Positions 26,710-36,232 of a stretch of DNA of 64,000 nucleotides are shown piece after piece. The position numbers and the translations under genes were made by a program. The DNA is from UMGS1519 sp963621885 (lineage in GTDB: Bacteria > Actinomycetota > Coriobacteriia > Coriobacteriales > Eggerthellaceae). The DNA lies in assembly GCA_963621885.1 (NCBI GenBank), contig CAVFFT010000027.1:17954-81953 (forward strand), written 5' to 3'. Within the stretch, counting starts at the first letter, position 1; each line of letters starts with the position of its first letter. The notes beneath the pieces were generated by a model that was not told the origin of the DNA, did not search any database, and saw nothing but the letters and a program-made list of their open reading frames with translations.

Positions 26710-28371
26710 TTGGCACGGCATGCAGCAAAGAATTCGCCGTCTTGGGACGACCGGGCAAACGAAAGCGACGACTGGGGCTATCCGGCGGTTGACGACGCGC
26801 GACATGGTGCGCATGCTGGTTCGCATGCGGCTCCCTCGTCGAAGTCGGCGCATGATTCCGGATACGGCGCGCATGCGGCCGCTTCGTCATATCAGGCGGA
26901 CGATTTCGGGCGCGGAGCCCATGCGGCGGCCCCATCGCGCACGACATATGATTCTGAATACGGAACGCATGCGGCGGCAGCCAATCCCTATCATGCGGAT
27001 ACGTCGGGATACGATGCGTATGGTTCCGCGAGCCAGGCGTATTCAGCTCCCGCATCAGGATATGGCGCGCATGATTCCGCGAGCCAGCCGTATTCTCCCG
27101 ATGCATCGTCGTATTCCGCGGAGAACTATTCCCGCGCTTCCCGGGGTGGTCGTCGTGGCAACGGAAAGCGCGCGGGCAATGTGGTGAAAATGGTTCTGGG
27201 CGTGCTCGTTGCCCTTATCGCCATCTTGATCATCGCGGTGTTCGCGTATGCGACCGTCTTCGACCAGCATACGCATGCGAATCTTTCCTCCTCGACGGAC
27301 GAGCTCGCAAACGTGCTCACCTCCGCGAGCGACCAGGACACGGAGCCCTATTACGTGCTCCTCCTCGGGTCCGACTGGCGCGAGAATTCAGGCACGAGCG
27401 ACAAAGAGGAAATGAGCGGCGACAATCAGCGCGCCGATGTCATCATCCTGGCAAGGCTCGATCCCACGAACAAGCAGGTGACGCTTGTGTCGGTGCCGCG
27501 TGACACGCGCTGGGAATACAACGGCACCACCTACAAGATCAACGAGGCCTACAACATCGGCGGCGCGGCGCTCGAGGCGCAGGCCGTTTCGGAGCTGGTG
27601 GGCGTTTCGATTTCTCATACGGTCGAGATGCATTTCTCCGGCCTGGAAGAGCTGGTTGACGCGCTGGGTGGCGTCGAGGTTGACGTTCCCAAGACCATCG
27701 AGTACAAGGACGCGCTGACCGGGGAAAAGGTCACGGTCGAAGAGGGCACGCAGCTTCTGAATGGCCAGGAGGCGCAGATTTTCGCACGCGTACGTAAGTC
27801 CTATGACACCGACAATCAGGACCAGACGCGGCAGGGCAATGTGCGTACGCTCGTGCTGGCCATCGTCGATACGATGCGTGATAAATCTCCGCTTGAATGG
27901 CCCGGCTTGGGCCTGAAGGTGGCGGATTGCCTCGGTACCGACATGTCGTTCTTCGATTTCGTGAGCATCGCCGCCCATTTTATGAGCGGGAAGATGACCC
28001 TCTATTCGGGCACGGGTCCCGCCGATGGCGAGATTGATGATGCTGCGGGTGGCTTGTGGCTGTGCTACAAGAACACCGCAGGATGGAAGGCCGTCATGGA
28101 TGTGGTCGATGCCGGCGGCGACCCATCGGATATTGACGCGGATACCTATCCGACCGACGCCGAATCGACGACGGCGGTGCCGGCGGGCGCCTATGACGAA
28201 TACGGCAACTACCTGGGCGAGAATGCCGGTTACTACGATGAGTATGGCAACTACGTGGGCACGGTGGAAACCGATGCCGGCTCGACCGCGGCAGGCTATT
28301 ACGACGAGTACGGGAACTACGTGGGTGAGAGTACCGGTTATTACGACGAATACGGCAACTACATCGAGTAG
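26710..28371 (+). CDS. LytR-CpsA-Psr family ligase with repeat-rich ends
   Basis: LCP enzymes transfer lipid-linked glycopolymers to peptidoglycan. A cytoplasmic N-terminus of ~155 residues rich in Ala, His, Ser and Tyr (imperfect YGAHAAAS-like repeats) precedes one transmembrane helix (about 160-182). The extracellular LCP domain follows, with LLLGSDWR, SVPRDTRWEY, KINEAYN and the FARVRKS...R...RQ arginine set. The C-terminus carries four copies of a YYDEYGNYVG-type repeat. 553 residues; TTG start at 26710 after AGGAGG. It is the first of two adjacent LCP genes. Confidence 0.88.
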   Translation: MARHAAKNSPSWDDRANESDDWGYPAVDDARHGAHAGSHAAPSSKSAHDSGYGAHAAASSYQADDFGRGAHAAAPSRTTYDSEYGTHAAAANPYHADTSGYDAYGSASQAYSAPASGYGAHDSASQPYSPDASSYSAENYSRASRGGRRGNGKRAGNVVKMVLGVLVALIAILIIAVFAYATVFDQHTHANLSSSTDELANVLTSASDQDTEPYYVLLLGSDWRENSGTSDKEEMSGDNQRADVIILARLDPTNKQVTLVSVPRDTRWEYNGTTYKINEAYNIGGAALEAQAVSELVGVSISHTVEMHFSGLEELVDALGGVEVDVPKTIEYKDALTGEKVTVEEGTQLLNGQEAQIFARVRKSYDTDNQDQTRQGNVRTLVLAIVDTMRDKSPLEWPGLGLKVADCLGTDMSFFDFVSIAAHFMSGKMTLYSGTGPADGEIDDAAGGLWLCYKNTAGWKAVMDVVDAGGDPSDIDADTYPTDAESTTAVPAGAYDEYGNYLGENAGYYDEYGNYVGTVETDAGSTAAGYYDEYGNYVGESTGYYDEYGNYIE

Positions 28372-28482
28372 ACCCCGCGTTGTCGCTCGCTTGAAGATTT
28401 TGAGCTATCGATCCGGTTCCGCTTGAAAACATGAGTCAAGCGGTCAACATGAGAGACAGAGAAACTCTACCGGGGAGGTATC

Positions 28483-29454
28483 GTGAAGAAGATTATTCTG
28501 GCGCTGCTCACGGTGGCATGCTGTTTTGCCTTGTGCTTTGTTCTTGCGGGGTGCCAGAATGGCAACGCGACGGACGCATCGGAAAACAATCTGCAGCCTG
28601 AAGCGACCGACAAGCCCGATGAGGAAGCCAAGACCTTTTCGAACAAGCCTTTCTATGCGCTTATCGTTGGCAACGACACCCGCAATGGCACGAAGGACGA
28701 AGGCAAGGGCAAGCATGGTTCCGACGGCCATCAGCGCTCCGATACGATGATGCTGGTGCGTGTCGATCCGAAGAAGTATCTCATCACGATTGTCTCCATT
28801 CCGCGCGATACGCAGACGACCATCGATGGCGAGACCTGCAAGATCAACGAGGCCTACAACCGTGGCGGCATCAAGGGCTCGGTTGCGAAGGTTGAAGAAT
28901 ACACCGGCGTGAACATCAAGTACTACTTCGATGTGTCCTTCGCCGAGTTCGCGGAGCTTGTCGATGCCCTGGACGGCGTTGATGTGAATGTGCCGGTGAA
29001 CATGACTTTCAGAGACATCCTGAATGGCGGCAAGATTACGCTCGAGGCGGGCGAACAGCATCTGGAGGGCAATGAGGCGCTTGTGTTTGCTCGCGTGCGC
29101 AAGGTCTTCCAGGAGATGGACTCCTCGCGTCAGTATGACGACCGCAGCATCGTCGTCTCGCTTATCCAGAAGGCGCTCGATAACCCCTCTGACGTGGCAG
29201 GATACATCGACGATTTTGCCGACATCGTGCACACCAACATGTCGACCGAGAAGCTTGTCTATTACGTGAATCGCTTCGTTGAGCATTCGGATGACGTGAA
29301 ATTCTACTCGGGTTCGTTCCCGGCTGATGGCGATATCGATGCGTCGACCGGACTCTGGCTCGCTTGGTACAACCCGGACACCTGGAACGCGATCATGGAT
29401 GTGGTTGACGACGGTGGCGACCCGAATGACGTTTACACCCCGCCGTTTGGCTAG
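28483..29454 (+). CDS. LytR-CpsA-Psr family protein, lipoprotein form
   Basis: 323 residues. The N-terminus is a lipoprotein signal peptide ending in the lipobox LAGC (Cys about residue 23), unlike most LCP proteins, which keep an uncleaved helix. The LCP domain is complete: LIVGNDTRNG, SIPRDTQTTIDG, KINEAYNRGG and FARVRKVFQEMDSSRQYDDR. GTG start at 28483 after GGGGAGG. It lies 111 bp behind the other LCP gene and is followed by a strong terminator. Likely role: attaching a wall polymer to peptidoglycan. Confidence 0.9.
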   Translation: MKKIILALLTVACCFALCFVLAGCQNGNATDASENNLQPEATDKPDEEAKTFSNKPFYALIVGNDTRNGTKDEGKGKHGSDGHQRSDTMMLVRVDPKKYLITIVSIPRDTQTTIDGETCKINEAYNRGGIKGSVAKVEEYTGVNIKYYFDVSFAEFAELVDALDGVDVNVPVNMTFRDILNGGKITLEAGEQHLEGNEALVFARVRKVFQEMDSSRQYDDRSIVVSLIQKALDNPSDVAGYIDDFADIVHTNMSTEKLVYYVNRFVEHSDDVKFYSGSFPADGDIDASTGLWLAWYNPDTWNAIMDVVDDGGDPNDVYTPPFG

Positions 29455-29505
29455 GATCTGCGCCAAGGCGTAAGGGTGGCGTAAAGCGAAATACGCGAAT
29501 GGAAG

Positions 29506-29538
29506 ATGGGTGTCGGCTGTGCCGGCACCCATTCTTTG
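29506..29538 (+). terminator. terminator of the LCP gene pair
   Basis: A 12-bp stem (29506-29517 with 29521-29532, one G-U pair) with a TGT loop is followed by TCTTTG. The stem is strong. Confidence 0.85.
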
Positions 29539-29648
29539 TCTCGAGTTGGGTTGGTTTCCCGCATGGGTCGACGCGTCTTGCGGTGGGTGTCAGGTTGCCT
29601 TTTTCGTGCCATGAACGTGGCGCTGCGGGCCTGATAAGGGGGATGGCA

Positions 29649-29666
29649 AAACGGCTATTCCCGTTT
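29649..29666 (-). terminator. weak hairpin behind the minus-strand phosphotransferase gene
   Basis: A 6-bp stem AAACGG/CCGTTT is followed on the minus strand by only one further T. Termination may instead use the strong hairpin at 29506-29532 in reverse. Confidence 0.25.
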
Positions 29667-29711
29667 GGCGAAGGCGAGCATTCCTATTCCCTATGTGAGT
29701 CGAATCTCGCA

Positions 29712-30995
29712 CTATTTCGCTTCCTCAACGCGTGCGAGCGCGAAATCGAGGATGCGCTCAGCCGAGCCCGGCTTGCAGGCGGAAAGTGTCGTTCCTACGA
29801 AGGCATCCCGTTCGGCAGTGGGGTAGTTCTGCGCGTGGGCGCCGCCCTGGAAGCTGCTTTCAAGGAAATCGAGCAAGCCCTGGGCGTTTTCGACGCACAG
29901 GCCCGGTGACAGCTTCTCCGGGTCGGTCGCGAGACCGGGGGATGTGCGGTACTCATCGATGTCGGGAACGTAGAAGGCGAACGGCAAATCGAGAAGAGCC
30001 GCGTCGTACACAATGGAAGAGTAGTCGGTGACCAGCAGCGAGGCGCAGCGGAGGAAGTCGCGCGTTGTCGCCCGGATGCCCGTGCCTTCGATATTCACGG
30101 GATGCAATGACCAGATGAATTTATAGTTTTGCGACCGCGGATCTTGCTCCAGATCCTGCTTGAGCTTCTCGAAGAGGTCGTCGCCATTCTTCCGCTTGAG
30201 TGTGGGCGCGTACACGATGACGGGCTTGTCGCAGTCCTTAAGCCAGGGATAGGCGGCATAGGCGCGGGCAAGTGACGCGTCGGGCGCATCGTAGAGCTCG
30301 TCAAACGAGGGATGGCCGAGCGGCACGACGCGTTCAGCCGGATAGCCGAAAGCCTCGGCGAAGCCCTCTCGCGCTCCGTCGCCGCTGCAGGCGATCCACG
30401 AGTAGTTGGCATGCATATGGAAGATGCGCGCGTCCTCGCGGCTTCTGCCTTCCGGCGTGCCAAGCGCCTCAAAGCCAAAGTTCTTGAAGTGGCCGGCCGC
30501 ATGCCACACCTGCATCACGATGGGCTGGCGTGGGAAGCGGCTGTTCGGCGTCGTTCTTGAGGCTGTATCGGCGGATTCGCCGTTCGTGTAAGAAGCACCG
30601 CCTGCGGTTGCGATATTCGCCGCTTCTTCCTGCGTAGACTTGACCGCGCAAGAAACGTCGCTCGTGGTGTCGCATTCCATATCAAGGAGGCTGAGTGCCG
30701 GATTGTAGCCTTCGACAAAGCAGAGGCGGCAGCGGGCAAGGGCTCGCACATCGCCGAACATGCGCGCCACCAGTTCCGCGGCACCACTCAGGCCGCCTTT
30801 CACCATTTTGATGCGCTGCTCTATCTCCCATCCGCCGACGTATTGTGCTTCGCGGGACAGCAGCGCGAAATCGGTGCTGAGCGAATTCGATTGGCGGGAA
30901 AGGAAAAGGATGCGGTTTTCACGTGGGCGACGGCAGCAGAGCCGATACCAGGCGTTCAGCATCAGGGCAAGCAGGCGGACAAGAATGGATTTCAA
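29712..30995 (-). CDS. CDP-glycerol/CDP-ribitol phosphotransferase family protein
   Basis: TagB/TagF/TarL-type transferase that builds polyol-phosphate chains on a lipid carrier. Family motifs are WHAAGHFKNFGFE, PLGHPSFDELY, VIVYAPTLKRKNG, WSLHPVN and the CDP-binding VTDYSSIVYDAAL. I start at TTG 30995 (GGAAGG six nt upstream); this gives 427 residues with an amphipathic N-terminal membrane-association segment. The frame runs on to 31226 through a tandem repeat and is not credible there. A ~45-residue Ser/Thr/Ala-rich insert precedes the catalytic half. It diverges from the ABC exporter genes. Confidence 0.87.
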   Translation of the reverse strand: MKSILVRLLALMLNAWYRLCCRRPRENRILFLSRQSNSLSTDFALLSREAQYVGGWEIEQRIKMVKGGLSGAAELVARMFGDVRALARCRLCFVEGYNPALSLLDMECDTTSDVSCAVKSTQEEAANIATAGGASYTNGESADTASRTTPNSRFPRQPIVMQVWHAAGHFKNFGFEALGTPEGRSREDARIFHMHANYSWIACSGDGAREGFAEAFGYPAERVVPLGHPSFDELYDAPDASLARAYAAYPWLKDCDKPVIVYAPTLKRKNGDDLFEKLKQDLEQDPRSQNYKFIWSLHPVNIEGTGIRATTRDFLRCASLLVTDYSSIVYDAALLDLPFAFYVPDIDEYRTSPGLATDPEKLSPGLCVENAQGLLDFLESSFQGGAHAQNYPTAERDAFVGTTLSACKPGSAERILDFALARVEEAK

Positions 30996-31295
30996 GGGAT
31001 GCCTTCCAAAGCGGGTGGTTGAGTGGTTGTTTGGCGCTATTATAACCGGGCTTTGCCGGGCGAGAGCACGCCCGCCGAGCCGCCTTGTGAGCCCGGGCGC
31101 TGGAGGCGGTATATGGTCTGCACTCGCGAGTGGCATTGAGCGTATGTCGGTCGCGCTCGCGGGTGGCGCGAAACATGTGCCGGCCACGCGTACGAGTGGT
31201 GTGTGACATATGCCGGCCACGCGCACGACACGGGAACATAACGGGGCTATGATAGAATCATTCGGTTAAATTCCGTCAAGAATGAGGTTGGCGAT
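30996..31295. other. divergent intergenic region with 33-bp repeats
   Basis: 300 bp between the phosphotransferase and the ABC permease. It contains four 33-bp repeats (31109-31240) directly followed by AT-richer sequence with possible -10 elements TATGAT (31248-31253) and TAGAAT (31253-31258) for the permease operon. Confidence 0.6.
31109..31240. repeat. 33-bp degenerate tandem repeat, 4 units
   Basis: Units begin at 31109, 31142, 31175 and 31208. Shared elements are an initial RTATG-like block, a central GCGCRCGAGTGG-like block and a GAAAC/GTGAC end; units 3 and 4 share TGCCGGCCACGCG exactly. The array ends next to the likely promoter of the exporter operon. Confidence 0.7.
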
Positions 31296-32111
31296 TTGTT
31301 CCAGACACTCAAAACGATAGTGAAAGACAACGCGGAGTGGAGCAATCAGATTGCACGACTCGCGCGGTTTGAGCTGATAAAGAAGAGCCGCGGCGCGATT
31401 CTTTCCTGGGCATGGTTCTTCATCAAGCCCGCCATCTACGTCTTCTGCTTCTGGTTTGCTCTTGACGTGGGACTTCGTGGCGCGGGCGCGACCGTGACAG
31501 ACGGAGTGCCCTACATCCTCTGGCTTTCCTCGGGCATCATCCCCTGGTTCTTCATGCAGGAGATGATGGGCGGCGGCAGCGATGTCCTGCATAAGTTCTC
31601 CTATCTGGTGAAGAAGATCAAATTCCCTCTTTCGGGCATTTCGACCATCTTTGTCGGTGCGGAGATGATTGTGCAGCTCATGCTGCAAGTTGCGCTTTTT
31701 ATCATGTATTTCATCTGCGGGATGAGCTTCGACGTCTATCTCCTGCAGGTGCCTTTGGCGCTGCTGCTGATGTTCATCTTCTGGGATCTGTTCTCGATCC
31801 TCTTTTCGCAGATCACCGCCTTCTCCAAGGATGTGGCGAATCTGACGAAGGCCCTTTCGACGCCGTTCTTCTGGCTGTCGGGCGTCATCTTCAACGTCCA
31901 GTCCATTCCGATTGATTGGATTCAGACGCTCATGCAATACAACCCCGTTACCTTCTTCTGCACGGTGTTCCGCTACGCCTTCTGCGACAAGATCTGGTTC
32001 TGGGAAGACCCGGGTCTGTGCAGCGGTTTCGCCGTTGTCTTTGTGGTTACCTTTTTTGCTGCGCTGTTTGTGTACAAGCGCCTGAATCAGGAGGTGGCCG
32101 ATGTCCTCTAA
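31296..32111 (+). CDS. ABC exporter permease for wall polymer (TagG/Wzm-like)
   Basis: ABC-2 type permease, 271 residues, six hydrophobic segments. N-terminal NQIARLARFELIKKSRGAILSWAW is the usual cytoplasmic entry of TagG/Wzm proteins, and FWLSGVIFNVQSIP near the end is the characteristic ABC-2 signature region. TTG start at 31296 behind GAGG. It overlaps the ATPase gene by 11 bp. Function: moves the completed lipid-linked polymer across the membrane. Confidence 0.9.
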   Translation: MFQTLKTIVKDNAEWSNQIARLARFELIKKSRGAILSWAWFFIKPAIYVFCFWFALDVGLRGAGATVTDGVPYILWLSSGIIPWFFMQEMMGGGSDVLHKFSYLVKKIKFPLSGISTIFVGAEMIVQLMLQVALFIMYFICGMSFDVYLLQVPLALLLMFIFWDLFSILFSQITAFSKDVANLTKALSTPFFWLSGVIFNVQSIPIDWIQTLMQYNPVTFFCTVFRYAFCDKIWFWEDPGLCSGFAVVFVVTFFAALFVYKRLNQEVADVL

Positions 32112-32892
32112 ACCATCTATTCTGGCCGATGCGAAAGATCTGCATAAGACCAGCGTAAGCGACCAGGTGATGATTCGCTTCACCGATGTGACGAAGCGCT
32201 ATCGCCTCTATAAGAACGACCGCGGCCGTTTCCTCGGCATGTTCGGCATCCGGCCGAAAAAGCTGTATCTGGGCGAGGTCGAGGCGAACAGCCACTTGAG
32301 CTTCGAGATTCGCAAAGGCGAGGCGGTGGCCTTCATCGGCCATAATGGCGCTGGCAAGAGCACCGCGCTGAAAATGATTACGGGCGTGGTGTATCCGACT
32401 GATGGAAACATCGAGGTCAACGGCCGTGTTTCCGCACTGCTCGAATTGAACGCCGGCTTCGACAACAAGCTGACCGGTCGCGAGAACATCGCCCTGCGTG
32501 CCCAGATCATGGGCCTCGACAAGGACGAATTCGCACGCCTCGAGCCGGAAATCATCGAGTTTGCCGACCTGGGCCTGTATATCGATCAGCCGATGCGCTC
32601 ATATTCGAGCGGCATGCGTTCGCGCCTGGGCTTCGCGTTCGCGGTTTCCACCGACCCCGAGATTCTTGTCGTCGACGAGGCGCTTTCGGTGGGCGACAAG
32701 GCTTTCAAGAACAAATGCCTCAAGCGCATCCGCCAGATCATGATGGATGAAAACGTCACTGTTCTTTTCGTAACGCATGCGAGCGCGACGGCTCAGGAGT
32801 TTTGCAGTCGCGGTATTGTGCTTGACAAGGGCAAGAAAGTGTACGATGGCGACATCGATTCGGCGATTGAATTCTATGAGACGAAGTACTAG
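32101..32892 (+). CDS. ABC exporter ATPase for wall polymer (TagH/Wzt-like)
   Basis: 263 residues with Walker A GHNGAGKST (about residues 80-88), the Q-loop region LLELNAGFDNKLTGREN typical of polysaccharide exporters, signature YSSGMRSRLGFA, Walker B ILVVDEAL and the switch histidine in FVTHAS. No C-terminal carbohydrate-binding domain such as in O9a-type Wzt, so export should not depend on chain-end recognition. Partner of the preceding permease; the TarIJ genes follow within 10 bp. Confidence 0.92.
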   Translation: MSSKPSILADAKDLHKTSVSDQVMIRFTDVTKRYRLYKNDRGRFLGMFGIRPKKLYLGEVEANSHLSFEIRKGEAVAFIGHNGAGKSTALKMITGVVYPTDGNIEVNGRVSALLELNAGFDNKLTGRENIALRAQIMGLDKDEFARLEPEIIEFADLGLYIDQPMRSYSSGMRSRLGFAFAVSTDPEILVVDEALSVGDKAFKNKCLKRIRQIMMDENVTVLFVTHASATAQEFCSRGIVLDKGKKVYDGDIDSAIEFYETKY

Positions 32893-32901
32893 GAGCGGCT
32901 T

Positions 32902-33630
32902 ATGAGCAAGGTCTATGCGGCAATACTCGCTGGCGGTTCGGGAACGCGCATGGGAAATCCCGACAAGCCGAAGCAGTTTTGGATGATGGGCGACAAGCCG
33001 GTCATCGTCCATACGGTGGAGAAGTTCTGCCTGGTAGACGCCTTTGACAAGGTGATCGTGCTGCCGCCCGCAAGCTGGATTCAGCAGACGCGTGACATCC
33101 TTGCCCGTTGCCTGCCGGCGTTCCAGGACAAAATCGTGCTGGTCGCCGGTGGCGCCGAGCGCAATGACACCATCATGAACGCGATTTCCCATATCGAGGA
33201 CACTTATGGCCTCGCCGATGATGACATCATCGTGACTCACGACGCGGTGCGTCCCTTCGTGAGCTTCCGCGTTATCGAGGAGAACATCGCATACGCTCGT
33301 GAATACGGCGCGGTCGATACTGCGATTCCCGCGACGGACACCATCGTGCAGAGTCTTGACGGGAAGATCATCACGAGCATCCCCCAGCGTTCCGAATACT
33401 ATCAGGGACAGACGCCGCAGTCGTTTAACGCCTGCCGCTTGAAGCGCCTCTTCGAGGAACTGACGGACGAAGAGAAGGCGACGCTTACCGACGCCTGCAA
33501 GATTCTCGTGCTGAAGGGCGAGCAAGTGGCGATGGTGCGCGGCGACGTGGGAAACATGAAGCTCACCTACACGAGCGACATGCGCATTGCCCGCGCGATG
33601 GCCGAGGACGAGGGCGAGTCCCATGTATAA
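32902..33630 (+). CDS. tarI: ribitol-5-phosphate cytidylyltransferase (TarI-like)
   Basis: IspD/TarI-fold cytidylyltransferase, 242 residues: AAILAGGSGTRMG with PKQF (CTP binding), GGAERNDTIMNA and THDAVRPF. Motifs alone do not separate TarI from IspD; the adjoining TarJ-type dehydrogenase and polyol-phosphate transferases favour CDP-ribitol formation. It overlaps tarJ by 8 bp. Confidence 0.85.
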   Translation: MSKVYAAILAGGSGTRMGNPDKPKQFWMMGDKPVIVHTVEKFCLVDAFDKVIVLPPASWIQQTRDILARCLPAFQDKIVLVAGGAERNDTIMNAISHIEDTYGLADDDIIVTHDAVRPFVSFRVIEENIAYAREYGAVDTAIPATDTIVQSLDGKIITSIPQRSEYYQGQTPQSFNACRLKRLFEELTDEEKATLTDACKILVLKGEQVAMVRGDVGNMKLTYTSDMRIARAMAEDEGESHV

Positions 33631-34648
33631 CCGGATTTACCGCCTGGTTGAGGCGCATACCATCGAGCCAGTCTACGAGGAAGTGGAGCTTGGCCATGGC
33701 GAGGTGGTCGTACGTCCGACCCATCTTTCCATTTGCAATGCCGACCAGCGCTATTACCAGGGGAATCGTTCTGCCCATGTCATGGCGAAAAAGCTTCCCA
33801 TGGCGCTTATCCACGAAGGCATAGGCCGCGTCGTTTTCGATGCGCAAGGGGAATTCGCGCCGGGCACGTCCGTTGTGATGCTTCCCAATGATCCGGTGGA
33901 GGAAGACCCGATTATCGCCGAGAACTATCTGCGTTCAAGCCATTTTGCCGGTTCGGGCTTCGATGGCTTCATGCAGGAGCTCTGCGTTCTGCCGCGCCGC
34001 CGGGTGCTGGCCCTTCCTGAAGGGCTCGACCCGCATGTGGCGGCATTCACCGAGCTGGTGAGCGTCGCGGTCCACACCATCACCCGTTTCGATTCCATCG
34101 CGCATGAACGCCGCGGCGAGATCGGCGTTTGGGGAGATGGCAACGTGGGCTTCATCGTGAGCCTGATGTTGCGTCTGATGTTCCCCGAAGCGCGCATTCA
34201 TGTGATTGGCCGCAACGCCTACAAGCTTGCGGATTTCACCTTTGTGTCTGACACCTGGCTGAGCGCCGCGCTGCCCGATTCTCTCATGTTCGACCACGCT
34301 TTCGAATGCTGCGGGGGAGAGGGTTCCGCCTCCGCGATTGACCAGATCATCGACCATATCCGTCCCGAAGGCGCCGTTGCGCTTATGGGCGTGTCGGAAT
34401 ATCCGGTGCCGATGAACACGCGCATGATTCTGGAAAAGGGTCTGCGGGTGTTCGGCAGCAGCCGCAGTGGGCGCGTCGATTTCGAGCGGACGCTTCAGCT
34501 GCATCGCGACAATCCGGAGATGGCCGAGTACCTGTCCGCGCTGGTTGGTGCGGTTGTGCCGGTGAGCAGCGTGAAGGATATCGCGACCGCGTTCGACACC
34601 GATATGCATAAGCCGATGGGCAAGACCATCATGGAATGGAACATGTAA
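33623..34648 (+). CDS. tarJ: ribulose-5-phosphate reductase (TarJ-like)
   Basis: Medium-chain zinc-dependent dehydrogenase that reduces ribulose 5-phosphate to ribitol 5-phosphate with NADPH. 341 residues; the N-terminal catalytic domain contains HLSICNADQRYYQGNR and LIHEGIGRVVFD, the Rossmann part VWGDGNVGFIVSL and AFECCGGEGS. GEVVVRPTHLSICNADQRYY and GSSRSGRVDFE are typical of TarJ. ATG 33623 lies inside the end of tarI; the frame opens further upstream (33587) but without a start signal. Confidence 0.87.
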   Translation: MYNRIYRLVEAHTIEPVYEEVELGHGEVVVRPTHLSICNADQRYYQGNRSAHVMAKKLPMALIHEGIGRVVFDAQGEFAPGTSVVMLPNDPVEEDPIIAENYLRSSHFAGSGFDGFMQELCVLPRRRVLALPEGLDPHVAAFTELVSVAVHTITRFDSIAHERRGEIGVWGDGNVGFIVSLMLRLMFPEARIHVIGRNAYKLADFTFVSDTWLSAALPDSLMFDHAFECCGGEGSASAIDQIIDHIRPEGAVALMGVSEYPVPMNTRMILEKGLRVFGSSRSGRVDFERTLQLHRDNPEMAEYLSALVGAVVPVSSVKDIATAFDTDMHKPMGKTIMEWNM

Positions 34649-34660
34649 GAGGTTACGGAA

Positions 34661-35881
34661 TTGGCTGGTGAGTTTCGCATTCTGAAGCCGACGAGCGATC
34701 GCCATGGCTTGCGTCTTTTGGTGCATCGGTTGGGAAAAGACTTCTTGTGCGGTTGGCTGTATCCGCATATCTATCGGCGGAATTCCCACAAGCCGGTAAA
34801 TCCGCGCAAGGTGCTTTTCGTCGAAAGCAAGCTGCGGGAGATGCCCGATGCGTTCACGCTGGTATGGAATCAGCTTGAGAGCTCGGGAAATTACGATCTG
34901 CAGTACTTCCCACTGGGGGCGACGCATGTGAGCTTCATCCAGTACACGCGCAATTGCGCGGCGCTGGTGAGGGAAATGGGCGATGCCGCCTATGTGTTCC
35001 TGTGCGACGCGAACGACATCGTGAGCTCGGTTCCCTTGCGGTCCGAGACGAAGGTCGCGCAGCTCTGGCATGCGTGCGGTGCCTTCAAAAAGTGGGGCAT
35101 GAGCACGGCCGACAAGAAATTCGGCGCCACGCGCAAGGGAATACTTCGTCATCCCTACTACAAGAATCTGAGCCTCGTCACCATATCCGCGCCGGATGTG
35201 GCTTGGGCCTATACCGAGGCGATGCATTTGGAAGACACGCCTGAAGTGGTAAAGCCGCTCGGTGTGAGCCGGACGGACGTCTTCTTCGACAAGGACTTCA
35301 TTGCGAGCGCGCAGGATGCGGTACGGGATGCGCTGCCGGCAATCGCCGGTCGCAAGATCATTTTGTATGCGCCCACCTTCCGCGGTCACGTGCGTGGAGC
35401 CAAAGGTCCTGATGAGCTCGATATCGCGGCGATGCGCGCAGCGCTTGGCGACGAATACGCGCTCGTGATCAAGCATCATCCCTACGTGAAGACCCCGCCG
35501 GCGATTCCAGCAGGCTGCGAGGATTTTGCTTTCGACGTCACGCATGCGGGACTGCCTATCGATAAGCTGCTCACGAGTGCCGATGTCTGCATCACCGACT
35601 ACTCGTCCATTGTGTTCGAGTATTCGCTTTTCGGGCGCCCCATCTGCTTCTTTGCGCCTGACATTGCCGATTACAACGATTGGCGCGGCTTCTACTACGA
35701 CTATGACGAGCTGACGCCCGGTCCGGTTTTCAGCGAGACGGAGCCCCTCATCGCCTGGATGGAAGGGCTTGCCGCGGGCTTTGATTCCGCGGAGGTGGAT
35801 GCTTTCCGTGAGCGCTTCATGGGCTCCTGCGATGGCAAGTCGACCGCGCGTATTTTGGAGTACCTCGGCATTTCCGCTTAA
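34661..35881 (+). CDS. CDP-polyol phosphotransferase (TarL/TagF-like)
   Basis: 406 residues. LWHACGAFKKWGMS, KPLGVSRTDVFFD, LYAPTFRGH, IKHHPYVK and the CDP-binding ITDYSSIVFEYSLF are family hallmarks. Being the last gene of the tarIJ run, it most likely polymerises or primes ribitol phosphate from CDP-ribitol, but glycerol cannot be excluded. TTG start at 34661 after GAGG. It differs clearly from the 29712 paralogue, suggesting distinct steps such as primer and polymerase. A strong terminator follows. Confidence 0.88.
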   Translation: MAGEFRILKPTSDRHGLRLLVHRLGKDFLCGWLYPHIYRRNSHKPVNPRKVLFVESKLREMPDAFTLVWNQLESSGNYDLQYFPLGATHVSFIQYTRNCAALVREMGDAAYVFLCDANDIVSSVPLRSETKVAQLWHACGAFKKWGMSTADKKFGATRKGILRHPYYKNLSLVTISAPDVAWAYTEAMHLEDTPEVVKPLGVSRTDVFFDKDFIASAQDAVRDALPAIAGRKIILYAPTFRGHVRGAKGPDELDIAAMRAALGDEYALVIKHHPYVKTPPAIPAGCEDFAFDVTHAGLPIDKLLTSADVCITDYSSIVFEYSLFGRPICFFAPDIADYNDWRGFYYDYDELTPGPVFSETEPLIAWMEGLAAGFDSAEVDAFRERFMGSCDGKSTARILEYLGISA

Positions 35882-36232
35882 GGGAAGCGCCTTCGGACTG
35901 AACGTGAATGCTGGAGCGTCTCCGTTTGGAGACGCTCTTCTGCTATTTGTGCTGGGTGCGTTTTCCATCATGTGCGGCGCTGCTTGCCAAGTCTACGATG
36001 CGCCAAATTGTCGTTTTGGAAACGGATGCGCATTGCGCGCGTTGTTCAGTTCGATTATCGCCATCATGCTATCCGGCCATCGAATGAGTCGGCGGGTGCA
36101 AATGCGCTCTTCAAGGTGAAGATTTCTCTATGTAAATAAATCGTCTTGGCCTGTGTGTTTTTGCCTTCCATACGCTATGGGAAGCCAGTACTTGCTAAGA
36201 TAGATGGTCAAGTTAAAGCTGAAGGGAGAGAT
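35882..36232. other. intergenic region before the L,D-transpeptidase gene
   Basis: 351 bp. It holds the terminator of the tar operon (35914-35940), then AT-richer sequence without a credible gene. I cannot assign a promoter with confidence; the ribosome binding site AAGGGAG is at 36222-36228. Confidence 0.6.
35914..35940 (+). terminator. terminator of the exporter-tarIJ operon
   Basis: A perfect 10-bp stem GAGCGTCTCC/GGAGACGCTC with a GTTT loop is followed by TTC. Confidence 0.85.

Noticed and set aside
31000..31226. N-terminal 77-residue extension of the phosphotransferase at 29712
   Set aside because: It is translated through the 33-bp repeat array; a TTG with a good ribosome binding site at 30995 gives the normal family length.
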